From: Ecdyonurus torrentis
Taxonomy: Eukaryota > Arthropoda > Insecta > Ephemeroptera > Heptageniidae
Direction of reading: 5' to 3'
Assembly (NCBI GenBank): GCA_949318235.1
Contig: OX439128.1
Coordinates: 58,179,709-58,243,708 of the forward strand
DNA: 64,000 bases
The translations under genes were made by a program, and so were the position numbers. Shown here one piece after another: positions 21,859 through 36,338 of the stretch. Within the stretch, counting starts at the first letter, position 1, and the number at the start of each line of letters is the position of its first letter. The notes under the pieces are model-generated. The model saw nothing but the letters and a program-made list of their open reading frames with translations, was not told the origin of the DNA and did no database searches.

Positions 21859-23808
21859 CCAAGATAAGTGAATTTTGGGGAATTGTTCTGCACGACGGAA
21901 CTTGCAAACCTCTCCCTGGCCCCCCACGCTTCTCTCCACGTCCACCCGAGATCGGCCCCGACTCCCCCGACCGGGCACGCGTCCTCTTGACCCCCGACCT
22001 CCCACCTGACCCCCCTACTTCCGGTTCGGCGTCCCTCTCCCCCTAAACCGGCGAATCTGGCCATGGAAATGTCTGACTGCCAACAACCGACCTGCTGCCC
22101 GATCTCCATCTTGCCCGACCCCCACAGGTTGGGCACTTCCGGTTTAGGTGTAAACCCACCTAAACCGATTTGACTTGTCTTTTCTCGGGCAATCTCGACT
22201 TGTTTCGACTCGGAGTGACTGCTCGCCGATCTCTGACTTGCCCGACCCCCCTCCGACCTTTACTTCCGGTTTAGGTGGAAATCACACATAAGTGAGTTAC
22301 TGTTGTGATATTCTAGGCAACCTCGACTCAGGGTGACCGCTCGCCGATCTCTGACTTGCCCGATCCCCTTATGGGTGTATTTTGGGGTGGAACATGTTTT
22401 TCCAAGTGTTTTTTGTTGTTTCTGTTCATTTGCTATATTAACCTGAACTTATGATTTTTTGCCGTTTTTGGGAATTTTACCCCATTTAGGGGTGTTTTTT
22501 GGGGTGATATGTTTTTTTCATGTGTTTTTTGTTGTTTCTAAACTTTTGCTATACTTACCCCAACTTATGATTTTTTGCCGTTTTTGGGCATTTTACCCCA
22601 TTTAGGGGTGTTTTTTTAGGGTGATATGTTTTTTCCATGTGTTTTTTGTTGTTTCTAAACTTTTCCTATACTTACCTTAACTTATGATTTTTTGCCGTTT
22701 TTGGGGGTTTTACCCCATTTAGGGGTGTTTTTTTGGGGTGACATGTTGTTTTTTATGGGTTTTTTGTTGTTTCTGATCATTTGCCATACTAACCCAAACT
22801 TATGATTTTTTGCCGTTTTTGGGGGCTTTTACCCCATTTAGGGGTGGTTTTTTGGGGTGACATGTTGTTTTTTATGTGTTTTGTTTTCTTCCCGACGTTT
22901 TTCATGAATAAAAGATTTTTCCATTTTTTTCTTTTTTTTTTTTTTTAAGGCCGTTTTGGGGGTAACAGACCCCCCGAATACCTTTTTTTGGGGTGAAAAC
23001 GGCATTTTGGGGTGAAAAACGGCTAACATTGGTTTTTGCAGAGAAAAAAGTTTTAAACATTTTTTGGGGTGTTTTTTGGGGGTGGGGGGCTTCCAACCTA
23101 TATTTATTGGACTCTTTGAAAAATTATAATTTTTTTGGGTGAATTTGGAATTTTTGAAGATTATTATGACTTTATACAAAGATATAGCATGCAATCTGAA
23201 CAAAAAAACTTTGAAGCATTTTTTCACCCTTGTTTACACTCGTACATTGATATAACTTGGGTTTTAGACTTTTGGGAAAATATTCTTTCTGAAAATAGTG
23301 CTAACTCGAGAAAACTTACATTCGTTTCTGTACAAGTTACAAGTTTCCCCCCTCTTTTTAAAATAACAAAACTTGACTTTTTTCAACTTTTGACAACATT
23401 TTTAGTCTTTCCCAGGCATTCCCTAGATAGGGTGCCCTCTTGGTTTTTTCGATTTGTCGCGTTTTTTACACTTTTTGAGAAACGACTTGGTTTTTTTGAA
23501 AAAAGCTTCAAATAAAAAAGGTGCGCTATAAGTTTTGGAAGAAGAAAGGTTATCGCTCTTTATGCTCCAGAGTCGTTATTTGTAAAGAAAATGAAGAAAA
23601 ACACTTTTTTTTTGAGCGAAATCTGCTACGAGAGCCCGAGTTTTGAGTAGAATATAGATGAAGTAAGAATCGTATGAAACGAGTGGAGGTTGAGGGCCAA
23701 GTGAGGATTGTGAAAAGTGTTAGATCTGGTTGTGCTTGAGCCAGGGCGTTGCCCTCTTGCCCTCTTGCCCGATTGCCCGATTGCCCGATTGCCCTTATGC
23801 CCGATTTC
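21859..23808 (+). repeat. Macrosatellite copy 12, L form, 1950 bp
   Basis: This L copy is the first half of the second L-S dimer (21859-25534, 3676 bp). Confidence 0.93.
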
Positions 23809-25534
23809 CCAAGATAAGTGAATTTTGGGGAATTGTTCTGCACGACGGAACTTGCAAACCTCTCCCTGGCCCCCCACGCTTCTCTCCACGTCCACCCGAG
23901 ATCGGCCCCGACTCCCCCGACCGGGCACGCGTCCTCTTGACCCCCGACCTCCCACCTGACCCCCCTACTTCCGGTTCGGCGCCCCTCTCCCCCTAAACCG
24001 GCGACTCTGGCCATGGAAGTGTCTGACTGCCAACGACCGACCTGCTGCCCGATCTCCATCCTGCCCGACCCCCAGAGGTTGGGCACTTCCGGTTTAGGTG
24101 TAAACCCACCTAAACCGATTTGACTTGTCTTTTCTCGGGCAATCTCGACTTGTTTCGACTCGGGGTGACTGCTCGCGGATCTCTGACTTGCCCGACCCCC
24201 CTCCGACCTTTACTTCCGGTTTAGGTGGAAATCACACATTACTAAGTTACTGTTGTGATATTCTAGGCAACCTCGACTCAGGGTGACCGCTCGCCGATCT
24301 CTGACTTGCCCGATCCCCTTATGGGTGTATTTTGGGGTGAGACATGTTTTTTCAAGTGTTTTTTGTTGTTTCTGACCATTTGACATACTAACCTGAACTT
24401 ATGATTTTTTGCCGTTTTTGGGAATTTTACCCCATTTAGGGGTGGTTTTTTGGGGTGATATGTTTTTTTCATGTGTTTTTTGTTGTTTCTAAACTTTTGC
24501 TATACTTACCCCAACTTATGATTTTTTGCCGTTTTTGGGGGCTTTTACCCCATTTAGGGGTGGTTTTTTGGGGTGACATGTTGTTTTTTATGTTTTTTTT
24601 TTCTTCCTGACATTTTTCATGCAAAAAAGATTTTTCCGTTTGTTTCTGTTTTTTTTTTTTTTTTTTTTTTTTTAGGCCGTTTTGGGGGTAACAGACCCCC
24701 CACTTACCTTTTTTTTGGGTGAAAACGGCATTTTGGGGTGAAAAACGGCTAACATTAGTTTTTGCAGAGAAAAACGTTTTAAACATTTTTTGTGGTGTTT
24801 TTTGGGGGTGGGGGGCTCCCAACCTATATTTATTGGACTCTTTGAAAAATTATAATTTTTTTGGGTGAATTTGGAATTTTTGAAGATTATTATGACTTTA
24901 TACAAAGATATAGCATGCAAACTTAACAAAAAAACTTTGAAGCATTTTTTTACCCTTGTTTACTATCGTACATTGATATAACTTGGGTTTTGGACTCTTG
25001 AAAAAATATTCTTTCTGAAAATAGTGCTAACTCGAGAAAACTTACTTTCGTTTCTGTACAAGTTAGAAGTTTCCCCCCTCTTTTTAAAATAACAAAACTT
25101 GACTTTTTTCAACTTTTGACAACATTTTTAGTCTTTCCCAGGCATTCCCTAGATAGGGTGCCCTCTTGGTTTTTTCGATTTGTCGCGTTTTTTACACTTT
25201 TTTAGAAACGACTTGTTTTTTTTGAAAAAAGCTTCAAATAAAAAAGGTGCGCTATAAGTTTTGGAAGAAGAAAGGTTATCGCTCTTTATGCTCCAGAGTC
25301 GTTATTTGTAAAGAAAATGAAGAAAAACACTTTTTTTTTGAGCGAAATCTGCTACGAGAGCCCGAGTTTTGAGTAGAATATAGATGAAGTAAGAATCGTA
25401 TGAAACGAGTGGAGGTTGAGGGCCAAGTGAGGATTGTGAAAAGTGTTAGATCTGGTTGTGCTTGAGCCAGGGCGTTGCCCTCTTGCCCTCTTGCCCGATT
25501 GCCCGATTGCCCGATTGCCCTTATGCCCGATTTC
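23809..25534 (+). repeat. Macrosatellite copy 13, S form, 1726 bp
   Basis: This is an S copy ending with the common right flank. Confidence 0.93.
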
Positions 25535-27261
25535 CCAAGATAAGTGAATTTTGGGGAATTGTTCTGCACGACGGAACTTGCAAACCTCTCCCTGGCCCCC
25601 CACGCTTCTCTCCACGTCCACCCGAGATCGGCCCCGACTCCCCCGACCGGGCACGCGTCCTCTTGACCCCCGACCTCCCACCTGACCCCCCTACTTCCGG
25701 TTCGGCGCCCCTCTCCCCCTAAACCGGCGACTCTGGCCATGGAAGTGTCTGACTGCCAACGACCGACCTGCTGCCCGATCTCCATCCTGCCCGACCCCCA
25801 GAGGTTGGGCACTTCCGGTTTAGGTGTAAACCCACCTAAACCGATTTGACTTGTCTTTTCTCGGGCAATCTCGACTTGTTTCGACTCGGGGTGACTGCTC
25901 GCGGATCTCTGACTTGCCCGACCCCCCTCCGACCTTTACTTCCGGTTTAGGTGGAAATCACACATTACTAAGTTACTGTTGTGATATTCTAGGCAACCTC
26001 GACTCAGGGTGACCGCTCGCCGATCTCTGACTTGCCCGATCCCCTTATGGGTGTATTTTGGGGTGAGACATGTTTTTTCAAGTGTTTTTTGTTGTTTCTG
26101 ACCATTTGACATACTAACCTGAACTTATGATTTTTTGCCGTTTTTGGGAATTTTACCCCATTTAGGGGTGGTTTTTTGGGGTGATATGTTTTTTTCATGT
26201 GTTTTTTGTTGTTTCTAAACTTTTGCTATACTTACCCCAACTTATGATTTTTTGCCGTTTTTGGGGGCTTTTACCCCATTTAGGGGTGGTTTTTTGGGGT
26301 GACATGTTGTTTTTTATGTTTTTTTTTTCTTCCTGACATTTTTCATGCAAAAAAGATTTTTCCGTTTGTTTCTGTTTTTTTTTTTTTTTTTTTTTTTTTT
26401 AGGCCGTTTTGGGGGTAACAGACCCCCCACTTACCTTTTTTTTGGGTGAAAACGGCATTTTGGGGTGAAAAACGGCTAACATTAGTTTTTGCAGAGAAAA
26501 ACGTTTTAAACATTTTTTGTGGTGTTTTTTGGGGGTGGGGGGCTCCCAACCTATATTTATTGGACTCTTTGAAAAATTATAATTTTTTTGGGTGAATTTG
26601 GAATTTTTGAAGATTATTATGACTTTATACAAAGATATAGCATGCAAACTTAACAAAAAAACTTTGAAGCATTTTTTTACCCTTGTTTACTATCGTACAT
26701 TGATATAACTTGGGTTTTGGACTCTTGAAAAAATATTCTTTCTGAAAATAGTGCTAACTCGAGAAAACTTACTTTCGTTTCTGTACAAGTTAGAAGTTTC
26801 CCCCCTCTTTTTAAAATAACAAAACTTGACTTTTTTCAACTTTTGACAACATTTTTAGTCTTTCCCAGGCATTCCCTAGATAGGGTGCCCTCTTGGTTTT
26901 TTCGATTTGTCGCGTTTTTTACACTTTTTTAGAAACGACTTGTTTTTTTTGAAAAAAGCTTCAAATAAAAAAGGTGCGCTATAAGTTTTGGAAGAAGAAA
27001 GGTTATCGCTCTTTATGCTCCAGAGTCGTTATTTGTAAAGAAAATGAAGAAAAACACTTTTTTTTTGAGCGAAATCTGCTACGAGAGGCCGAGTTTTGAG
27101 TAGAATATAGATGAAGCAAGAATCGTATGAAACAAGTCGAGGTTGAAGGCCAAGTGAGGATTGTGAAAAGTGTTAGATCTGGTTGTGCTTGAGCCAGGGC
27201 GTTGCCCTCTTGCCCTCTTGCCCGATTGCCCGATTGCCCGATTGCCCGATTGCCCGATTTC
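25535..27261 (+). repeat. Macrosatellite copy 14, S form, 1727 bp
   Basis: This S copy has a 26-T run at 26375-26400. Its right end has the alternative flank and five perfect octamers, as in copies 9 and 16. Confidence 0.93.
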
Positions 27262-28985
27262 CCAAGATAAGTGAATTTTGGGGAATTGTTCTGCACGACG
27301 GAACTTGCAAACCTCTCCCTGGCCCCCCACGCTTCTCTCCACGTCCACCCGAGATCGGCCCCGACTCCCCCGACCGGGCACGCGTCCTCTTGACCCCCGA
27401 CCTCCCACCTGACCCCCCTACTTCCGGTTCGGCGTCCCTCTCCCCCTAAACCGGCGAATCTGGCCATGGAAATGTCTGACTGCCAACAACCGACCTGCTG
27501 CCCGATCTCCATCTTGCCCGACCCCCACAGGTTGGGCACTTCCGGTTTAGGTGTAAACCCACCTAAACCGATTTGACTTGTCTTTTCTCGGGCAATCTCG
27601 ACTTGTTTCGACTCGGAGTGACTGCTCGCCGATCTCTGACTTGCCCGACCCCCCTCCGACCTTTACTTCCGGTTTAGGTGGAAATCACACATAAGTGAGT
27701 TACTGTTGTGATATTCTAGGCAACCTCGACTCAGGGTGACCGCTCGCCGATCTCTGACTTGCCCGATCCCCTTATGGGTGTATTTTGGGGTGGAACATGT
27801 TTTTCCAAGTGTTTTTTGTTGTTTCTGTTCATTTGCTATATTAACCTGAACTTATGATTTTTTGCCGTTTTTGGGAATTTTACCCCATTTAGGGGTGTTT
27901 TTTGGGGTGATATGTTTTTTTCATGTGTTTTTTGTTGTTTCTAAACTTTTGCTATACTTACCCCAACTTATGATTTTTTGCCGTTTTTGGGCATTTTACC
28001 CCATTTAGGGGTGGTTTTTTGGGGTGACATGTTGTTTTTTATGTTTTTTTTTTCTTCCTGACATTTTTCATGCAAAAAAGATTTTTCCGTTTGTTTCTGT
28101 TTTTTTTTTTTTTTTTTTTTTTTTTAGGCCGTTTTGGGGGTAACAGACCCCCCACTTACCTTTTTTTTGGGTGAAAACGGCATTTTGGGGTGAAAAACGG
28201 CTAACATTAGTTTTTGCAGAGAAAAACGTTTTAAACATTTTTTGTGGTGTTTTTTGGGGGTGGGGGGCTCCCAACCTATATTTATTGGACTCTTTGAAAA
28301 ATTATAATTTTTTTGGGTGAATTTGGAATTTTTGAAGATTATTATGACTTTATACAAAGATATAGCATGCAAACTTAACAAAAAAACTTTGAAGCATTTT
28401 TTTACCCTTGTTTACTATCGTACATTGATATAACTTGGGTTTTGGACTCTTGAAAAAATATTCTTTCTGAAAATAGTGCTAACTCGAGAAAACTTACTTT
28501 CGTTTCTGTACAAGTTAGAAGTTTCCCCCCTCTTTTTAAAATAACAAAACTTGACTTTTTTCAACTTTTGACAACATTTTTAGTCTTTCCCAGGCATTCC
28601 CTAGATAGGGTGCCCTCTTGGTTTTTTCGATTTGTCGCGTTTTTTACACTTTTTTAGAAACGACTTGTTTTTTTTGAAAAAGCTTCAAATAAAAAAGGTG
28701 CGCTATAAGTTTTGGAAGAAGAAAGGTTATCGCTCTTTATGCTCCAGAGTCGTTATTTGTAAAGAAAATGAAGAAAAACACTTTTTTTTTGAGCGAAATC
28801 TGCTACGAGAGCCCGAGTTTTGAGTAGAATATAGATGAAGTAAGAATCGTATGAAACGAGTGGAGGTTGAGGGCCAAGTGAGGATTGTGAAAAGTGTTAG
28901 ATCTGGTTGTGCTTGAGCCAGGGCGTTGCCCTCTTGCCCTCTTGCCCGATTGCCCGATTGCCCGATTGCCCTTATGCCCGATTTC
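27262..28985 (+). repeat. Macrosatellite copy 15, L/S recombinant, 1724 bp
   Basis: The C-rich block and first two subrepeats carry L markers (GGAACATG, GGGCATTTT). From about 28014 the sequence is S (GGGTGG, CTTCCTGAC, long T run). The switch lies between 27992 and 28014, in the shared subrepeat junction. One A is also missing in the AAAAAAGC run near 28677-28681. Confidence 0.9.
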
Positions 28986-30712
28986 CCAAGATAAGTGAAT
29001 TTTGGGGAATTGTTCTGCACGACGGAACTTGCAAACCTCTCCCTGGCCCCCCACGCTTCTCTCCACGTCCACCCGAGATCGGCCCCGACTCCCCCGACCG
29101 GGCACGCGTCCTCTTGACCCCCGACCTCCCACCTGACCCCCCTACTTCCGGTTCGGCGCCCCTCTCCCCCTAAACCGGCGACTCTGGCCATGGAAGTGTC
29201 TGACTGCCAACGACCGACCTGCTGCCCGATCTCCATCCTGCCCGACCCCCAGAGGTTGGGCACTTCCGGTTTAGGTGTAAACCCACCTAAACCGATTTGA
29301 CTTGTCTTTTCTCGGGCAATCTCGACTTGTTTCGACTCGGGGTGACTGCTCGCGGATCTCTGACTTGCCCGACCCCCCTCCGACCTTTACTTCCGGTTTA
29401 GGTGGAAATCACACATTACTAAGTTACTGTTGTGATATTCTAGGCAACCTCGACTCAGGGTGACCGCTCGCCGATCTCTGACTTGCCCGATCCCCTTATG
29501 GGTGTATTTTGGGGTGAGACATGTTTTTTCAAGTGTTTTTTGTTGTTTCTGACCATTTGACATACTAACCTGAACTTATGATTTTTTGCCGTTTTTGGGA
29601 ATTTTACCCCATTTAGGGGTGGTTTTTTGGGGTGATATGTTTTTTTCATGTGTTTTTTGTTGTTTCTAAACTTTTGCTATACTTACCCCAACTTATGATT
29701 TTTTGCCGTTTTTGGGGGCTTTTACCCCATTTAGGGGTGGTTTTTTGGGGTGACATGTTGTTTTTTATGTTTTTTTTTTCTTCCTGACATTTTTCATGCA
29801 AAAAAGATTTTTCCGTTTGTTTCTGTTTTTTTTTTTTTTTTTTTTTTTTTAGGCCGTTTTGGGGGTAACAGACCCCCCACTTACCTTTTTTTTGGGTGAA
29901 AACGGCATTTTGGGGTGAAAAACGGCTAACATTAGTTTTTGCAGAGAAAAACGTTTTAAACATTTTTTGTGGTGTTTTTTGGGGGTGGGGGGCTCCCAAC
30001 CTATATTTATTGGACTCTTTGAAAAATTATAATTTTTTTGGGTGAATTTGGAATTTTTGAAGATTATTATGACTTTATACAAAGATATAGCATGCAAACT
30101 TAACAAAAAAAACTTTGAAGCATTTTTTTACCCTTGTTTACTATCGTACATTGATATAACTTGGGTTTTGGACTCTTGAAAAAATATTCTTTCTGAAAAT
30201 AGTGCTAACTCGAGAAAACTTACTTTCGTTTCTGTACAAGTTAGAAGTTTCCCCCCTCTTTTTAAAATAACAAAACTTGACTTTTTTCAACTTTTGACAA
30301 CATTTTTAGTCTTTCCCAGGCATTCCCTAGATAGGGTGCCCTCTTGGTTTTTTCGATTTGTCGCGTTTTTTACACTTTTTTAGAAACGACTTGTTTTTTT
30401 TGAAAAAAGCTTCAAATAAAAAAGGTGCGCTATAAGTTTTGGAAGAAGAAAGGTTATCGCTCTTTATGCTCCAGAGTCGTTATTTGTAAAGAAAATGAAG
30501 AAAAACACTTTTTTTTTGAGCGAAATCTGCTACGAGAGGCCGAGTTTTGAGTAGAATATAGATGAAGCAAGAATCGTATGAAACAAGTCGAGGTTGAAGG
30601 CCAAGTGAGGATTGTGAAAAGTGTTAGATCTGGTTGTGCTTGAGCCAGGGCGTTGCCCTCTTGCCCTCTTGCCCGATTGCCCGATTGCCCGATTGCCCGA
30701 TTGCCCGATTTC
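28986..30712 (+). repeat. Macrosatellite copy 16, S form, 1727 bp
   Basis: This S copy has one extra A in the A run near 30104-30111. Its right end has the alternative flank and five perfect octamers. Confidence 0.92.
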
Positions 30713-32662
30713 CCAAGATAAGTGAATTTTGGGGAATTGTTCTGCACGACGGAACTTGCAAACCTCTCCCTGGCCCCCCACGCTTCTCTCCACGTCCACC
30801 CGAGATCGGCCCCGACTCCCCCGACCGGGCACGCGTCCTCTTGACCCCCGACCTCCCACCTGACCCCCCTACTTCCGGTTCGGCGTCCCTCTCCCCCTAA
30901 ACCGGCGAATCTGGCCATGGAAATGTCTGACTGCCAACAACCGACCTGCTGCCCGATCTCCATCTTGCCCGACCCCCACAGGTTGGGCACTTCCGGTTTA
31001 GGTGTAAACCCACCTAAACCGATTTGACTTGTCTTTTCTCGGGCAATCTCGACTTGTTTCGACTCGGAGTGACTGCTCGCCGATCTCTGACTTGCCCGAC
31101 CCCCCTCCGACCTTTACTTCCGGTTTAGGTGGAAATCACACATAAGTGAGTTACTGTTGTGATATTCTAGGCAACCTCGACTCAGGGTGACCGCTCGCCG
31201 ATCTCTGACTTGCCCGATCCCCTTATGGGTGTATTTTGGGGTGGAACATGTTTTTCCAAGTGTTTTTTGTTGTTTCTGTTCATTTGCTATATTAACCTGA
31301 ACTTATGATTTTTTGCCGTTTTTGGGAATTTTACCCCATTTAGGGGTGTTTTTTGGGGTGATATGTTTTTTTCATGTGTTTTTTGTTGTTTCTAAACTTT
31401 TGCTATACTTACCCCAACTTATGATTTTTTGCCGTTTTTGGGCATTTTACCCCATTTAGGGGTGTTTTTTTAGGGTGATATGTTTTTTCCATGTGTTTTT
31501 TGTTGTTTCTAAACTTTTCCTATACTTACCTTAACTTATGATTTTTTGCCGTTTTTGGGGGTTTTACCCCATTTAGGGGTGTTTTTTTGGGGTGACATGT
31601 TGTTTTTTATGGGTTTTTTGTTGTTTCTGATCATTTGCCATACTAACCCAAACTTATGATTTTTTGCCGTTTTTGGGGGCTTTTACCCCATTTAGGGGTG
31701 GTTTTTTGGGGTGACATGTTGTTTTTTATGTGTTTTGTTTTCTTCCCGACGTTTTTCATGAATAAAAGATTTTTCCATTTTTTTCTTTTTTTTTTTTTTT
31801 AAGGCCGTTTTGGGGGTAACAGACCCCCCGAATACCTTTTTTTGGGGTGAAAACGGCATTTTGGGGTGAAAAACGGCTAACATTGGTTTTTGCAGAGAAA
31901 AAAGTTTTAAACATTTTTTGGGGTGTTTTTTGGGGGTGGGGGGCTTCCAACCTATATTTATTGGACTCTTTGAAAAATTATAATTTTTTTGGGTGAATTT
32001 GGAATTTTTGAAGATTATTATGACTTTATACAAAGATATAGCATGCAATCTGAACAAAAAAACTTTGAAGCATTTTTTCACCCTTGTTTACACTCGTACA
32101 TTGATATAACTTGGGTTTTAGACTTTTGGGAAAATATTCTTTCTGAAAATAGTGCTAACTCGAGAAAACTTACATTCGTTTCTGTACAAGTTACAAGTTT
32201 CCCCCCTCTTTTTAAAATAACAAAACTTGACTTTTTTCAACTTTTGACAACATTTTTAGTCTTTCCCAGGCATTCCCTAGATAGGGTGCCCTCTTGGTTT
32301 TTTCGATTTGTCGCGTTTTTTACACTTTTTGAGAAACGACTTGGTTTTTTTGAAAAAAGCTTCAAATAAAAAAGGTGCGCTATAAGTTTTGGAAGAAGAA
32401 AGGTTATCGCTCTTTATGCTCCAGAGTCGTTATTTGTAAAGAAAATGAAGAAAAACACTTTTTTTTTGAGCGAAATCTGCTACGAGAGCCCGAGTTTTGA
32501 GTAGAATATAGATGAAGTAAGAATCGTATGAAACGAGTGGAGGTTGAGGGCCAAGTGAGGATTGTGAAAAGTGTTAGATCTGGTTGTGCTTGAGCCAGGG
32601 CGTTGCCCTCTTGCCCTCTTGCCCGATTGCCCGATTGCCCGATTGCCCTTATGCCCGATTTC
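30713..32662 (+). repeat. Macrosatellite copy 17, L form, 1950 bp
   Basis: This L copy starts a run of three L-S dimers (copies 17-22). Confidence 0.93.
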
Positions 32663-34388
32663 CCAAGATAAGTGAATTTTGGGGAATTGTTCTGCACGAC
32701 GGAACTTGCAAACCTCTCCCTGGCCCCCCACGCTTCTCTCCACGTCCACCCGAGATCGGCCCCGACTCCCCCGACCGGGCACGCGTCCTCTTGACCCCCG
32801 ACCTCCCACCTGACCCCCCTACTTCCGGTTCGGCGCCCCTCTCCCCCTAAACCGGCGACTCTGGCCATGGAAGTGTCTGACTGCCAACGACCGACCTGCT
32901 GCCCGATCTCCATCCTGCCCGACCCCCAGAGGTTGGGCACTTCCGGTTTAGGTGTAAACCCACCTAAACCGATTTGACTTGTCTTTTCTCGGGCAATCTC
33001 GACTTGTTTCGACTCGGGGTGACTGCTCGCGGATCTCTGACTTGCCCGACCCCCCTCCGACCTTTACTTCCGGTTTAGGTGGAAATCACACATTACTAAG
33101 TTACTGTTGTGATATTCTAGGCAACCTCGACTCAGGGTGACCGCTCGCCGATCTCTGACTTGCCCGATCCCCTTATGGGTGTATTTTGGGGTGAGACATG
33201 TTTTTTCAAGTGTTTTTTGTTGTTTCTGACCATTTGACATACTAACCTGAACTTATGATTTTTTGCCGTTTTTGGGAATTTTACCCCATTTAGGGGTGGT
33301 TTTTTGGGGTGATATGTTTTTTTCATGTGTTTTTTGTTGTTTCTAAACTTTTGCTATACTTACCCCAACTTATGATTTTTTGCCGTTTTTGGGGGCTTTT
33401 ACCCCATTTAGGGGTGGTTTTTTGGGGTGACATGTTGTTTTTTATGTTTTTTTTTTCTTCCTGACATTTTTCATGCAAAAAAGATTTTTCCGTTTGTTTC
33501 TGTTTTTTTTTTTTTTTTTTTTTTTTTAGGCCGTTTTGGGGGTAACAGACCCCCCACTTACCTTTTTTTTGGGTGAAAACGGCATTTTGGGGTGAAAAAC
33601 GGCTAACATTAGTTTTTGCAGAGAAAAACGTTTTAAACATTTTTTGTGGTGTTTTTTGGGGGTGGGGGGCTCCCAACCTATATTTATTGGACTCTTTGAA
33701 AAATTATAATTTTTTTGGGTGAATTTGGAATTTTTGAAGATTATTATGACTTTATACAAAGATATAGCATGCAAACTTAACAAAAAAACTTTGAAGCATT
33801 TTTTTACCCTTGTTTACTATCGTACATTGATATAACTTGGGTTTTGGACTCTTGAAAAAATATTCTTTCTGAAAATAGTGCTAACTCGAGAAAACTTACT
33901 TTCGTTTCTGTACAAGTTAGAAGTTTCCCCCCTCTTTTTAAAATAACAAAACTTGACTTTTTTCAACTTTTGACAACATTTTTAGTCTTTCCCAGGCATT
34001 CCCTAGATAGGGTGCCCTCTTGGTTTTTTCGATTTGTCGCGTTTTTTACACTTTTTTAGAAACGACTTGTTTTTTTTGAAAAAAGCTTCAAATAAAAAAG
34101 GTGCGCTATAAGTTTTGGAAGAAGAAAGGTTATCGCTCTTTATGCTCCAGAGTCGTTATTTGTAAAGAAAATGAAGAAAAACACTTTTTTTTTGAGCGAA
34201 ATCTGCTACGAGAGGCCGAGTTTTGAGTAGAATATAGATGAAGCAAGAATCGTATGAAACAAGTCGAGGTTGAAGGCCAAGTGAGGATTGTGAAAAGTGT
34301 TAGATCTGGTTGTGCTTGAGCCAGGGCGTTGCCCTCTTGCCCTCTTGCCCGATTGCCCGATTGCCCGATTGCCCTTATGCCCGATTTC
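32663..34388 (+). repeat. Macrosatellite copy 18, S form, 1726 bp
   Basis: This S copy has the alternative right flank but the usual three-octamer tail with TTGCCCTTATGCCCGA, so flank type and octamer type can separate. Confidence 0.93.
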
Positions 34389-36338
34389 CCAAGATAAGTG
34401 AATTTTGGGGAATTGTTCTGCACGACGGAACTTGCAAACCTCTCCCTGGCCCCCCACGCTTCTCTCCACGTCCACCCGAGATCGGCCCCGACTCCCCCGA
34501 CCGGGCACGCGTCCTCTTGACCCCCGACCTCCCACCTGACCCCCCTACTTCCGGTTCGGCGTCCCTCTCCCCCTAAACCGGCGAATCTGGCCATGGAAAT
34601 GTCTGACTGCCAACAACCGACCTGCTGCCCGATCTCCATCTTGCCCGACCCCCACAGGTTGGGCACTTCCGGTTTAGGTGTAAACCCACCTAAACCGATT
34701 TGACTTGTCTTTTCTCGGGCAATCTCGACTTGTTTCGACTCGGAGTGACTGCTCGCCGATCTCTGACTTGCCCGACCCCCCTCCGACCTTTACTTCCGGT
34801 TTAGGTGGAAATCACACATAAGTGAGTTACTGTTGTGATATTCTAGGCAACCTCGACTCAGGGTGACCGCTCGCCGATCTCTGACTTGCCCGATCCCCTT
34901 ATGGGTGTATTTTGGGGTGGAACATGTTTTTCCAAGTGTTTTTTGTTGTTTCTGTTCATTTGCTATATTAACCTGAACTTATGATTTTTTGCCGTTTTTG
35001 GGAATTTTACCCCATTTAGGGGTGTTTTTTGGGGTGATATGTTTTTTTCATGTGTTTTTTGTTGTTTCTAAACTTTTGCTATACTTACCCCAACTTATGA
35101 TTTTTTGCCGTTTTTGGGCATTTTACCCCATTTAGGGGTGTTTTTTTAGGGTGATATGTTTTTTCCATGTGTTTTTTGTTGTTTCTAAACTTTTCCTATA
35201 CTTACCTTAACTTATGATTTTTTGCCGTTTTTGGGGGTTTTACCCCATTTAGGGGTGTTTTTTTGGGGTGACATGTTGTTTTTTATGGGTTTTTTGTTGT
35301 TTCTGATCATTTGCCATACTAACCCAAACTTATGATTTTTTGCCGTTTTTGGGGGCTTTTACCCCATTTAGGGGTGGTTTTTTGGGGTGACATGTTGTTT
35401 TTTATGTGTTTTGTTTTCTTCCCGACGTTTTTCATGAATAAAAGATTTTTCCATTTTTTTCTTTTTTTTTTTTTTTAAGGCCGTTTTGGGGGTAACAGAC
35501 CCCCCGAATACCTTTTTTTGGGGTGAAAACGGCATTTTGGGGTGAAAAACGGCTAACATTGGTTTTTGCAGAGAAAAAAGTTTTAAACATTTTTTGGGGT
35601 GTTTTTTGGGGGTGGGGGGCTTCCAACCTATATTTATTGGACTCTTTGAAAAATTATAATTTTTTTGGGTGAATTTGGAATTTTTGAAGATTATTATGAC
35701 TTTATACAAAGATATAGCATGCAATCTGAACAAAAAAACTTTGAAGCATTTTTTCACCCTTGTTTACACTCGTACATTGATATAACTTGGGTTTTAGACT
35801 TTTGGGAAAATATTCTTTCTGAAAATAGTGCTAACTCGAGAAAACTTACATTCGTTTCTGTACAAGTTACAAGTTTCCCCCCTCTTTTTAAAATAACAAA
35901 ACTTGACTTTTTTCAACTTTTGACAACATTTTTAGTCTTTCCCAGGCATTCCCTAGATAGGGTGCCCTCTTGGTTTTTTCGATTTGTCGCGTTTTTTACA
36001 CTTTTTGAGAAACGACTTGGTTTTTTTGAAAAAAGCTTCAAATAAAAAAGGTGCGCTATAAGTTTTGGAAGAAGAAAGGTTATCGCTCTTTATGCTCCAG
36101 AGTCGTTATTTGTAAAGAAAATGAAGAAAAACACTTTTTTTTTGAGCGAAATCTGCTACGAGAGCCCGAGTTTTGAGTAGAATATAGATGAAGTAAGAAT
36201 CGTATGAAACGAGTGGAGGTTGAGGGCCAAGTGAGGATTGTGAAAAGTGTTAGATCTGGTTGTGCTTGAGCCAGGGCGTTGCCCTCTTGCCCTCTTGCCC
36301 GATTGCCCGATTGCCCGATTGCCCTTATGCCCGATTTC
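34389..36338 (+). repeat. Macrosatellite copy 19, L form, 1950 bp
   Basis: This L copy is the first half of the dimer 34389-38065 (3677 bp). Confidence 0.93.
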
